Origin: an uncultured Oscillospiraceae bacterium
Lineage (GTDB): Bacteria; Bacillota; Clostridia; Oscillospirales; Ruminococcaceae
Assembly: GCA_934488695.1 (NCBI GenBank)
Contig: CAKSSH010000022.1
Location: forward strand, 1-25,526
Direction of reading: 5' to 3'
Length of the DNA stretch: 25,526 nucleotides
Numbering within the stretch: position 1 is the stretch's first letter; every line of letters starts with the position of its first letter. This document shows, piece after piece, positions 8,190-13,969 of the stretch. Both the position numbers and the translations under genes were made by a program. A model generated the notes under the pieces. The model worked only from the letters and a program-made list of their open reading frames with translations. It had not been told where the DNA came from and did not search any database.

Positions 8190-8267
8190 GGCCGGGTTTC
8201 CCGGCCGCAGGTAGGCTTTTTTACGCAGGCTGGGCGGCGGGGCACAGCTTTTGCCGGGAAACCCGGC
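8190..8267 (-). promoter_or_regulatory. Two mutually complementary hairpins between pstS and pstC
   Basis: GGCCGGG-TTT-CCCGGCC (8190-8206) and GCCGGG-AAA-CCCGGC (8253-8267) are each strong hairpins. They are also nearly reverse complements of one another, so they could pair with each other instead. Such structures between a binding-protein gene and its permease genes often lower downstream expression or stabilise the upstream message. No U-run follows immediately on the minus strand, so this is at most a partial terminator. Confidence 0.6.
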
Positions 8268-8279
8268 CGCAGCGGGGGA

Positions 8280-9083
8280 TTATTTTACCGTGACGGCGCC
8301 GGCCGCTGTGATGAGCGGCGCTGCGGCGTCCGAGAGAGCAAAGTCCATGAATTTTTGAGCGGAACCGGAAAGGGTCGCGCCGGTTTTGGTCACCAGCATA
8401 AAGGGTCGGCAGATTTTGTAGCTTCCGTCGCGCACGGTTTTCTCCGAGGGAGCAACCCCTTCCACTTGCAGAACCTTAATGCTGTCCTTGACGGCGGCAA
8501 GCGATGCGTAACCGATGGCGGCGGGGTTTTGCGACACGGTGGTGATGACGTCGCCGGTTGAGGTCAGCTCTTGACGATAGGTGCAGTTTCCTACGGTACC
8601 GGTGATGGATTCAAAGCCGTTCCGTGTGCCGCTGGCAGCTTCTCGCCCGATGAGAACGACCGGAGAATCCGCGCCGCCGAGCTGTTTCCAATTTTGGATT
8701 TTTCCGGTGTACAGGTCGGCAAGCTCTTTAAGCGTGAGGGACTGCACCGGGTTGTCCGGGTGCACGATAACGGCGATACCGTCATAGGCCAGCAGTGTTT
8801 CGGTAAGGCCGGCGGACTTTTCTTCGTCCTTCAGGCGCCGGCTGGAAAGGCCGATATCGCAATTGCCTTCTTTTACGGCCTTAATACCGCTGCCCGACCC
8901 GGTGGGATTATAAGTGAAATCGATCCCGCTGTTTTGAGCCTTAAAGGCTTCGCCCAGGGCGCCGATAACCTTTTCCATAGAGGTGGAGCCGTCGGTGGAG
9001 ACGCTGTTTTCTTTAGCGCCGCAGCCGACCAGCAGTGCACAGGCACAGGCGGCGGTCAAAAACAATGCAAGCAGTTTTTTCAT
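8280..9083 (-). CDS. pstS: Phosphate-binding lipoprotein PstS
   Basis: A 267-residue extracellular phosphate-binding protein, first gene of the operon. The N-terminus is a lipoprotein signal (MKKLLALFLTAACACALLVG then C), so the mature protein is anchored via the lipobox cysteine near residue 21. Phosphate-contacting motifs are DGSTSMEKVI at the mature N-terminus, YNPTGSGSGIKAV, and GREAASGTRNGFESI, all typical of PstS. Other markers are LSSRRLKDEEKS and GYASLAAVKDSIKVL. The ATG is preceded by AAGGATG. A triple TTTACA Pho box lies 60-100 bp upstream. Confidence 0.96.
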   Translation of the reverse strand: MKKLLALFLTAACACALLVGCGAKENSVSTDGSTSMEKVIGALGEAFKAQNSGIDFTYNPTGSGSGIKAVKEGNCDIGLSSRRLKDEEKSAGLTETLLAYDGIAVIVHPDNPVQSLTLKELADLYTGKIQNWKQLGGADSPVVLIGREAASGTRNGFESITGTVGNCTYRQELTSTGDVITTVSQNPAAIGYASLAAVKDSIKVLQVEGVAPSEKTVRDGSYKICRPFMLVTKTGATLSGSAQKFMDFALSDAAAPLITAAGAVTVK

Positions 9084-9128
9084 AACAACACATCCTTTTT
9101 TATTTTTCTTTGGCTTTTACCGCTTTTT

Positions 9129-9183
9129 ATGATACCGACCTTGTGTAAAGGAAAAAAGCCTTCTTTTGTAAAGTCTGTGTAAA
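9129..9183 (-). promoter_or_regulatory. Pho box and promoter of the pst-pho operon
   Basis: On the minus strand TTTACA occurs at 9178-9183, 9167-9172 and 9144-9149. The first two start 11 bp apart (5-bp gap), the arrangement known for PhoP boxes in Bacillota, and the third is 23 bp further, about two helical turns. A TATCAT candidate -10 lies at 9129-9134 with no good -35, as expected for an activator-dependent promoter. The operon's own PhoB should therefore activate it under phosphate limitation. Confidence 0.75.
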
Positions 9184-9293
9184 ATCGGCCGACGGCGGCA
9201 ACCGGGCGCTGCTCGCGGCAGGGCACCGAGGGGTGTGCGGCCGGGGTGAAACGCGAGGGTGGTTGCAGCCGGCACCGGGGCAGTGCATCCTGC

Positions 9294-9355
9294 GCGGGTA
9301 ACGCGGGGCGCAAAACGCGGGAGGCGGCTCCAAAAAACTTTACCGCGCCGGGGGT
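9294..9355. repeat. Dispersed 62-bp core repeat, copy 3
   Basis: Identical over 62 bp to copy 1 at 1245-1306 and one base different from copy 2 at 1774-1835. It lies 5' of pstS, whereas the other two lie 3' of phoR, so direct repeats bracket the operon. Confidence 0.9.
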
Positions 9356-9360
9356 GTGCG

Positions 9361-9531
9361 GCCGGGGCAGTGCAGCCTGCACGGCGTAGGATAATGTGCG
9401 TCCGGCGCGGGACAATGTGCGGCAGTCCCCTGCCGCCGCAGGCGGCGCCGGGAAGCGGAGCAGCACAAGAATAAACCGCGCCTTGTGGAAAAAAACGCAG
9501 TATAAAAATGCAGAGGCTGTGAAAAACGGCG
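9361..9531. repeat. Dispersed ~170-bp block, copy B
   Basis: Same-orientation near copy of 1507-1676. In this location it directly follows the 62-bp core, whereas at the left location about 190 bp (containing the terminator and the two 22-bp repeats) separates the two parts. Confidence 0.85.
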
Positions 9532-9554
9532 TCACAAAAAAGGAGCGGCGCGCC

Positions 9555-9932
9555 ATGCAATGCGCCTATTCCGAAGCCCTGGCCGGGCCGCTGCATACCT
9601 TTCGGGAGAGCGGCGTTCGTCGGTTGGCGGACTTTTTAGAGGAAAACTTAGACCGGCCGCTGAACGGCAGGCTGTTGGAGGAGGCGTTCGGCTACAGCTT
9701 TGACTACATGAATCGGCGGTTTAAAGAGAGCACCGGCGAGAGCATTTTTGCCTATCTGACCCGCCGGCGCATTTGGCGGGCGCAGATACTGCTGTACACC
9801 CGGCAGATTTCGGTTACAGAGGTGGCTCGGATGACCGGCTTCGGCAGTATTTATCATTTTTCAAAGACCTTTCGGCGGCTGGCCGGGATGTCCCCGACCG
9901 AGTACCTCCAAGCTATGCAGCACAACTTTTAG
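9555..9932 (+). CDS. Stand-alone AraC-family DNA-binding protein
   Basis: A 125-residue protein made only of the AraC/XylS DNA-binding domain, as in MarA or SoxS, with no effector domain. The first helix-turn-helix is about residues 36-58 (LLEEAFGYSFDYMNRRFKE) and the second about 83-106 (ISVTEVARMTGFGSIYHFSK), followed by the family ending FRRLAGMSPTEYLQ. The frame is open further upstream, but that DNA is the dispersed repeat. The ATG at 9555 has AGGAG nine bases upstream and begins the domain context. The start codon lies inside a 22-bp repeat found twice near 1449-1509. Its target is unknown; it is oriented away from the phosphate operon and converges with the redox operon. Confidence 0.85.
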   Translation: MQCAYSEALAGPLHTFRESGVRRLADFLEENLDRPLNGRLLEEAFGYSFDYMNRRFKESTGESIFAYLTRRRIWRAQILLYTRQISVTEVARMTGFGSIYHFSKTFRRLAGMSPTEYLQAMQHNF

Positions 9933-9970
9933 GCCGGCGTCGGGCGTTGTCCCGCGCCGCAAAAGGAACG

Positions 9971-10008
9971 GGCGCCCCTTTTCCGGCCGGAAAAGGGGCG
10001 CCTTTTTT
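9971..10008 (+). terminator. Strong intrinsic terminator after AraC-type gene
   Basis: A perfect 32-bp palindrome (GGCGCCCCTTTT, centre CCGGCCGG, AAAAGGGGCGCC) is followed by six T on the plus strand. On the minus strand the palindrome is followed by a weaker T-rich stretch, so it may also stop convergent transcription of the redox operon. Confidence 0.92.
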
Positions 10009-10027
10009 GAAACGGTCAACAGAGCTT

Positions 10028-10048
10028 GCCGGGGCTTCTCGCCCCGGC
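10028..10048. terminator. Hairpin downstream of flavodiiron gene
   Basis: GCCGGGGC-TTCTC-GCCCCGGC is a perfect 8-bp stem between the convergent genes. On the plus strand it is followed by GGTTTTGG, on the minus strand by no T-run. It may assist termination or protect a 3' end; the assignment is weak. Confidence 0.45.
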
Positions 10049-10124
10049 GGTTTTGGATGGGTACGATGGGATAAAGCGGTGGGAGAGCAGGGGCAAGCCC
10101 TTTACAAAAAGCAGTGCGCCGAGA

Positions 10125-11927
10125 CTATTTTTCCGTGTCGGCAATAGGCTCAAAATCGGCTGCGGTGTGCTTGCACAGCGGACAAATGAAGTCCTGCGGC
10201 AGAGCTTCTCCCTCGTAAACATAACCGCAGACCTTGCAGACGAAGCCCCTCTTCCCCGCACCTTGCGGTTTGGGCTTGATATGCTCCTGATAGTACGCGT
10301 AGGTCATGGTGGGCCGGTCGGAAATGACGCGGGCCTCGGTAATCTCGCACAGGAACATACCGTGCGTGTCCAAATCCACATATTGAGACACCTTCAGAGA
10401 GAGGAAGGAATTGATGTATTTGGACAGAAAGACAAGGCCGTTATCACTGCGCGGCGCGGCGCAGCCGGCAAATTTGTCGACGGTTCTGCCGCTTTGGAAG
10501 CCAAAGGTCTCAAACACCTGGAGCGGCGTGTCGCTGCTCAGGCAATTGACGTTCATCAGCCCGGTTTGCCGGATAATATGGTGGGAATAATTTTGCTTGC
10601 TGATGACAACAGAGACCCGATTCGGCGTGCTGGTGACCTGAGAAACGGTATTGACAATAAGGCCGTTGTCCCGGTCGCCGTCTTTGGAGGTGACGACGTA
10701 TAGGCCATAGCCGAGACAAAAAAGCGCATTGAGATCGTTCTTGTTGGCGGTGGCCTCCTGCCGGGCAAGATAGTCACGGCAAAGCTCATTTGCCAACGTG
10801 TCAATCTGCGCAAGGCTTTCGGCGTTCGGCGCCGACAACAGCCGGACCTCCGGGCCGACAAAGACAAGGTTTTGGGATTTTTCCAGCATGCCGTGCATAA
10901 CCCGAGCCGCCAAAGGCGCCCAAGAGCCGTTTTCAATTAAAGCGACCGTGCGATTTTGATAGCCTCTTTCGGTCAGCGCCTCAATAAAGCGGCGCATCGG
11001 CGGGAAGATGTCGGCGTTATAGGTGGTCGTTGCCAGCACCAGCTTGCTGTAGCGGAAGGCGTCGGCAACGGCAGCGGAAAGGTCGCAGCGGGAAAGATCG
11101 TGAACAACGACCTGCGGGCAGCCGCTTTGCCGCAGCCGGTCGGCCAGATGCTCAACGGCACGTCGGGTGTTGCCGTAGACCGACGTGTAGGCCACGACAA
11201 TCCCGTCGGTTTCCGGGAGATAAGAGGACCAGGTTTGATACAGGCTCAGATAGTCCCCGAGGTTTTCGGACAAAACCGGGCCGTGCAGCGGACAGATTTG
11301 CGCAATTTCAAGCCCGGCGGCTTTTTTTAAGAGCGCCTGTACCTGACGGCCGTATTTGCCGACGATGCCGATGTAGTAGCGCCGCGCCTCGTCCACCCAC
11401 GGCTCCCGGGTGTCGGGCGTGCCGAATTTTCCGAAGGCGTCGGCCGAGAAGAGCAGCTTTTCGTGCTCTTCATAGCTGACCATGACCTCCGGCCAGTGCA
11501 CCATCGGCGCGAGAAGGAACCGCAGCGTGTGTTCTCCCAGCGAAAGGGTGTCTCCCTCCGAGACGGGAATCCCGTTCGTCGAAAAATCCTGCCCGAAAAA
11601 TTGGCACATCATGGTAAAGGCTTTGGCAGTGGCAACAATCACGGTGTCGGGGTAGGCTTTTTTGAAGAGAGCAAGGCTGGCCGAGTGGTCCGGCTCCATG
11701 TGCTGCACCACCAGATAATCCGGCTGACGGCCGCCAAGAGCCGCCTGCAGGTTGTCCAGCCACTCGTGAGTAAAGCCGGCGTCGACAGTGTCGATGACGG
11801 CGACTTTTCGGTCTAAAATGACATAGGAATTGTAGGAAATGCCGTTTGGAATGAGATATTGGCTTTCAAAAAGATCCGTGGTACGATCGTTGACGCCGAT
11901 GGCGTGTACAGTAGGGGTAATGTTCAT
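10125..11927 (-). CDS. Flavodiiron protein fused to flavin reductase and rubredoxin
   Basis: A 600-residue cytoplasmic fusion that should reduce O2 to water or NO to N2O. Domains: diiron metallo-beta-lactamase domain (1-245) with ligands H76, E78, D80 in HMEPDH, H144, D163 and H215; flavodoxin-like FMN domain (about 243-390) starting GIVVAYTSVYGNTRRA; flavin-reductase-like domain (about 398-550) with NDLNALFCLGYGLYVVTS; and a C-terminal rubredoxin (560-600) with C564-C567 and C582-C585. All canonical diiron ligands are present. The frame is open to 12185, but the ATG at 11927 has a perfect GGAGG and begins the domain. Carrying its own electron-transfer domains, it may need fewer separate partners. 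It is the last gene of the redox operon. Confidence 0.93.
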   Translation of the reverse strand: MNITPTVHAIGVNDRTTDLFESQYLIPNGISYNSYVILDRKVAVIDTVDAGFTHEWLDNLQAALGGRQPDYLVVQHMEPDHSASLALFKKAYPDTVIVATAKAFTMMCQFFGQDFSTNGIPVSEGDTLSLGEHTLRFLLAPMVHWPEVMVSYEEHEKLLFSADAFGKFGTPDTREPWVDEARRYYIGIVGKYGRQVQALLKKAAGLEIAQICPLHGPVLSENLGDYLSLYQTWSSYLPETDGIVVAYTSVYGNTRRAVEHLADRLRQSGCPQVVVHDLSRCDLSAAVADAFRYSKLVLATTTYNADIFPPMRRFIEALTERGYQNRTVALIENGSWAPLAARVMHGMLEKSQNLVFVGPEVRLLSAPNAESLAQIDTLANELCRDYLARQEATANKNDLNALFCLGYGLYVVTSKDGDRDNGLIVNTVSQVTSTPNRVSVVISKQNYSHHIIRQTGLMNVNCLSSDTPLQVFETFGFQSGRTVDKFAGCAAPRSDNGLVFLSKYINSFLSLKVSQYVDLDTHGMFLCEITEARVISDRPTMTYAYYQEHIKPKPQGAGKRGFVCKVCGYVYEGEALPQDFICPLCKHTAADFEPIADTEK

Positions 11928-11940
11928 AAGGCTCCTCCGT

Positions 11941-12009
11941 AAAAAAAATAGTCGTGCAAGCGCCCGGCAGGCAGGATAACTGCCTGCCGGCACGCAAAAC
12001 CTGCCGGGG
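11941..12009 (-). promoter_or_regulatory. Attenuator-like hairpins before the flavodiiron gene
   Basis: On the minus strand an 11-bp perfect stem (CCGGCAGGCAG at 11990-11980 with CTGCCTGCCGG at 11974-11964) is followed, after a bulged outer GCACG pairing, by ACTA and eight T just ahead of the ribosome site. An upstream copy CCCGGCAGG (about 12008-12000) can pair instead with the same CCTGCCGGG arm. The two pairings exclude each other, as in an attenuator. This may also simply be an internal terminator. Confidence 0.5.
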
Positions 12010-12019
12010 ACGCTCGACG

Positions 12020-12253
12020 TCAGGTGTTTTCGGTCGGTTCCTTCGGCGAAAGATTTGGCGGTTTCTTTTTCCGGCGCAAGCAATGCCCGGGAGGGCCGGA
12101 AGCGGCCGGCGGGTCGGAAACGATTGCCGGCGGAAGACGATCCGGTGTCGGAGATTTTCCGGCGGCAATCAGACGGTTTTTGCAAAGCTCACAGTAGCGG
12201 TCTCCCTCTGAAATAATGCGTCCGCAAAGCTCACAGTGTTCATACGTTTTCAT
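12020..12253 (-). CDS. Small double-CxxC zinc-ribbon protein
   Basis: A 77-residue protein whose first 25 residues hold two CxxC knuckles (CELCG at 7-11 and CELCK at 22-26), giving a four-cysteine zinc or iron site. The remainder is a basic, proline-rich, probably unstructured tail with one extra cysteine. AGGAGGG stands seven bases before the ATG at 12253, and the frame runs between the PerR-like gene and the flavodiiron gene in the same direction, so I consider it real. I do not recognise a family. A redox-sensing or metal-buffering role in this operon is only inference. Confidence 0.7.
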   Translation of the reverse strand: MKTYEHCELCGRIISEGDRYCELCKNRLIAAGKSPTPDRLPPAIVSDPPAASGPPGHCLRRKKKPPNLSPKEPTENT

Positions 12254-12355
12254 CTTTTTCCCTCCTGTCAAATAAAATCGGCAGATCGGAAGAGAGAGGT
12301 ACAACACTTTTTGAAGGACACAGCAGCCAAACAACAGGGCAGCGGCCGCGCCGGC

Positions 12356-12862
12356 TCAGTCTGTCTGCTGCCGGGCGCCCTTCTCCTTTTTCACGATCGG
12401 GGCGCCGGGCGCAGGCGGCATTGCTCCGGCTGACGGCACAAGACGGCGCGCCGAAACGACCGCTTTCGGGCCGGGATTCTTTTTGGCCTGACAGTCCGGG
12501 CAAACCCCCTCAAACACCAGCCGATGCCGCAGGATCTCAAACCCGGATTTTTCCGACAGCTGGGCATCGCAGGAGGATTGATAGGCAAACGGTGCATCGA
12601 TGACCTTTTTGCATCGGACGCAGAACAGGTGATAATGCCGGTCGGTGCGCAGATCATAGCGGTCGGCGCCCGGAACCCGGACATGACAAATCACCCCGTC
12701 ATCGGACAGGCAGTTTAAGTTCCGGTAAACCGTTGCGCGGCTGATCTTCGGCGCTACCGCGCGAACATCGTCATAAAGCTGATCCGCCGTCGGGTGATCG
12801 CAGCGCGCCCGAACAGCGCAGAGGATCAAACGGCGCTGTCGGGTTCCTCTTCGAACAATCAT
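12356..12862 (-). CDS. perR: Fur-family regulator, PerR-like
   Basis: A 168-residue metal-dependent repressor of the Fur/PerR family. The winged helix is at 1-70 with KISRATVYRNLNCLSDDGV as recognition region, followed by the metal-binding motif DRHYHLFC and the structural zinc cysteines C81-C84 and C121-C124. H23 and D89 (in KKVIDAPF) align with positions that in Bacillus PerR ligate the sensing metal; aspartate there is more typical of PerR than Fur. The tail from about 130 is an unusual proline/alanine-rich, basic extension. I chose ATG 12862 because GGAG is nine bases upstream, whereas it touches the ATG at 12871. It probably controls its own operon through the operator near 13925. Confidence 0.88.
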   Translation of the reverse strand: MIVRRGTRQRRLILCAVRARCDHPTADQLYDDVRAVAPKISRATVYRNLNCLSDDGVICHVRVPGADRYDLRTDRHYHLFCVRCKKVIDAPFAYQSSCDAQLSEKSGFEILRHRLVFEGVCPDCQAKKNPGPKAVVSARRLVPSAGAMPPAPGAPIVKKEKGARQQTD

Positions 12863-12894
12863 GGGGCCCATCTCCGGTTTTTATCAGAAACGCG

Positions 12895-13269
12895 TCAGGC
12901 CATCCAAAGGCCGTGCAGGTTGCAGTAGGCAAACACCGCCTCCACCTCGTCCCCGTCGCAGAGAGCAAAGCAGGCCTCCGGCGCCTCGCCGGGGAAAATC
13001 TCCTTGCGTTGATTGCCCTGACGGGTTTGCAGGGAAATCCAGGCAATATGGTGCTCCTGCTGCATGGGGTGCGCCACCGAACCGACCGTGACACGGACAA
13101 CGCCGTCCTGCACGGTGTACACCGGCAAATGCTTTTCCACCGAGGCGTCGATAATCCCGGGGATGACCTCCTGCATCGGCTGGCCGCAGCAGTTAACGGG
13201 GACGCCGCTGTCTTTAACAAAGGCAATCATGTTTCCGCAGTGGTTGCAAAGATAAAATTTTTGAGTCAT
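12895..13269 (-). CDS. Desulfoferrodoxin-type superoxide reductase
   Basis: A 124-residue superoxide reductase that reduces superoxide to hydrogen peroxide with electrons from rubredoxin. The N-terminal desulforedoxin centre is complete (C8, C11, C27, C28), so this is the two-iron form. The catalytic Fe(His)4Cys site is present: H47 in EKHLPV with the preceding glutamate/lysine pair, H67 in AHPM, H73 in EHHIAW, C116 and H119 in CNLHG. The length fits the family. AAAGGAG precedes the ATG. It sits 75 bp after rubrerythrin, which can remove the peroxide it makes, and 32 bp before the PerR-like gene. Confidence 0.95.
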   Translation of the reverse strand: MTQKFYLCNHCGNMIAFVKDSGVPVNCCGQPMQEVIPGIIDASVEKHLPVYTVQDGVVRVTVGSVAHPMQQEHHIAWISLQTRQGNQRKEIFPGEAPEACFALCDGDEVEAVFAYCNLHGLWMA

Positions 13270-13344
13270 GTTCTTTTTCTCCTTTCGTTTTACGGGGCGT
13301 TCGGTCTGTGCCCGCTTGCAGTGTCCGGGCAGGACAAAACGTGT

Positions 13345-13890
13345 TTAGTAATTTTCCGCGCGAAGCTCAAAGAAGCTGCGCGGATGGTCGCAGACCGGGC
13401 AAAGCTCCGGCGCGGCGACGCCAATCACAAGGTGCCCGCAGTTGCGGCACTCCCAAATTTTAACGTCGCTTTTTTCAAAGACCCGAGAGGCTTCAACGTT
13501 GTGCAAAAGAGCTCGATAACGCTCCTCGTGGTGCTTTTCGACCCCGGCCACCAGCCGAAAGCGCTCGGCAAGCTGAGGAAATCCCTCTTTTTCGGCGGTT
13601 TTTGCGAAATGCTCGTACATATCGGTCCATTCGTAATTTTCGCCCTCGGCGGCGGCACGCAGATTTTCGGCCGTGTCGCCGATGCCGCAAAGCTCTTTCA
13701 GCCAGAGCTTTGCGTGCTCCTTTTCGTTGTCCGCCGTTTTCAGAAACAGGGCGGAAATCTGCTCCATCCCCTGCTTTTTGGCAACGGAGGCGAAATAGGT
13801 GTACTTGTTTCTTGCTTGGGATTCACCGGCAAAGGCGGCCCATAGGTTTTTTTCGGTCTCGGTTCCGGCATATTTGTTTTTGGCGCACAT
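13345..13890 (-). CDS. rbr: Rubrerythrin
   Basis: A 181-residue peroxide reductase with an N-terminal four-helix diiron domain and a C-terminal rubredoxin. Diiron motifs include E23 in AGESQARNKY, E56 and H59 in NEKEH, and E118 and H121 in VEKHHEERY. Rubredoxin cysteines are C148-C151 and C164-C167, ending SFFELRAENY as is typical. A TTG at 13896 extends the frame by two residues, but AGAGG is spaced correctly for the ATG at 13890. It is the first gene of the redox operon, just behind a consensus promoter and operator. Confidence 0.95.
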   Translation of the reverse strand: MCAKNKYAGTETEKNLWAAFAGESQARNKYTYFASVAKKQGMEQISALFLKTADNEKEHAKLWLKELCGIGDTAENLRAAAEGENYEWTDMYEHFAKTAEKEGFPQLAERFRLVAGVEKHHEERYRALLHNVEASRVFEKSDVKIWECRNCGHLVIGVAAPELCPVCDHPRSFFELRAENY

Positions 13891-13916
13891 TTTCAACGAC
13901 CCTCTTTCTTTTCTAA

Positions 13917-13966
13917 TTAGGATATTGTCCTAATAATATTATATCGACCCTGCAAAGTTTTGTCAA
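13917..13966 (-). promoter_or_regulatory. Consensus promoter with palindromic operator for redox operon
   Basis: On the minus strand TTGACA (13961-13966), a 17-bp spacer and TATAAT (13938-13943) form a perfect housekeeping promoter. Immediately downstream, over the predicted start site, TTAGGA-N5-TCCTAA (13917-13933) is a perfect 6-bp inverted repeat. A repressor there would block initiation. The PerR-like protein encoded in the same operon is the likely ligand, by location; the site is not the textbook Bacillus PerR box. Confidence 0.85.
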
Positions 13967-13969
13967 GCG

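Larger units (their letters stand above)
9184..9554. repeat. Repeat-filled gap between pstS and the AraC-type gene
   Basis: The gap holds one unit of the 28-bp repeat (about 9243-9271), the third 62-bp core (9294-9355) and the ~170-bp block copy B (9361-9531), all in the same orientation as the copies downstream of phoR. The right end supplies the upstream region of the AraC-type gene, including TATAAA at 9501-9506 as a possible -10; I find no convincing -35. The Pho box is just left of this gap. Confidence 0.8.

Noticed and set aside
1234..9531. Composite transposon carrying the phosphate operon
   Set aside because: Direct repeats flank the operon, but there is no transposase, no terminal inverted repeat and no visible target-site duplication.
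11928..12185. Upstream extension of the flavodiiron frame to 686 residues
   Set aside because: It overlaps the zinc-ribbon gene and hairpins, and the ATG at 11927 has a perfect GGAGG and the normal domain start.
12863..12871. ATG at 12871 for the PerR-like gene
   Set aside because: GGAG directly abuts it, while the ATG at 12862 has the normal nine-base spacing.
13891..13896. TTG start for rubrerythrin at 13896
   Set aside because: The ribosome site is only three to four bases away; the ATG at 13890 is spaced correctly.
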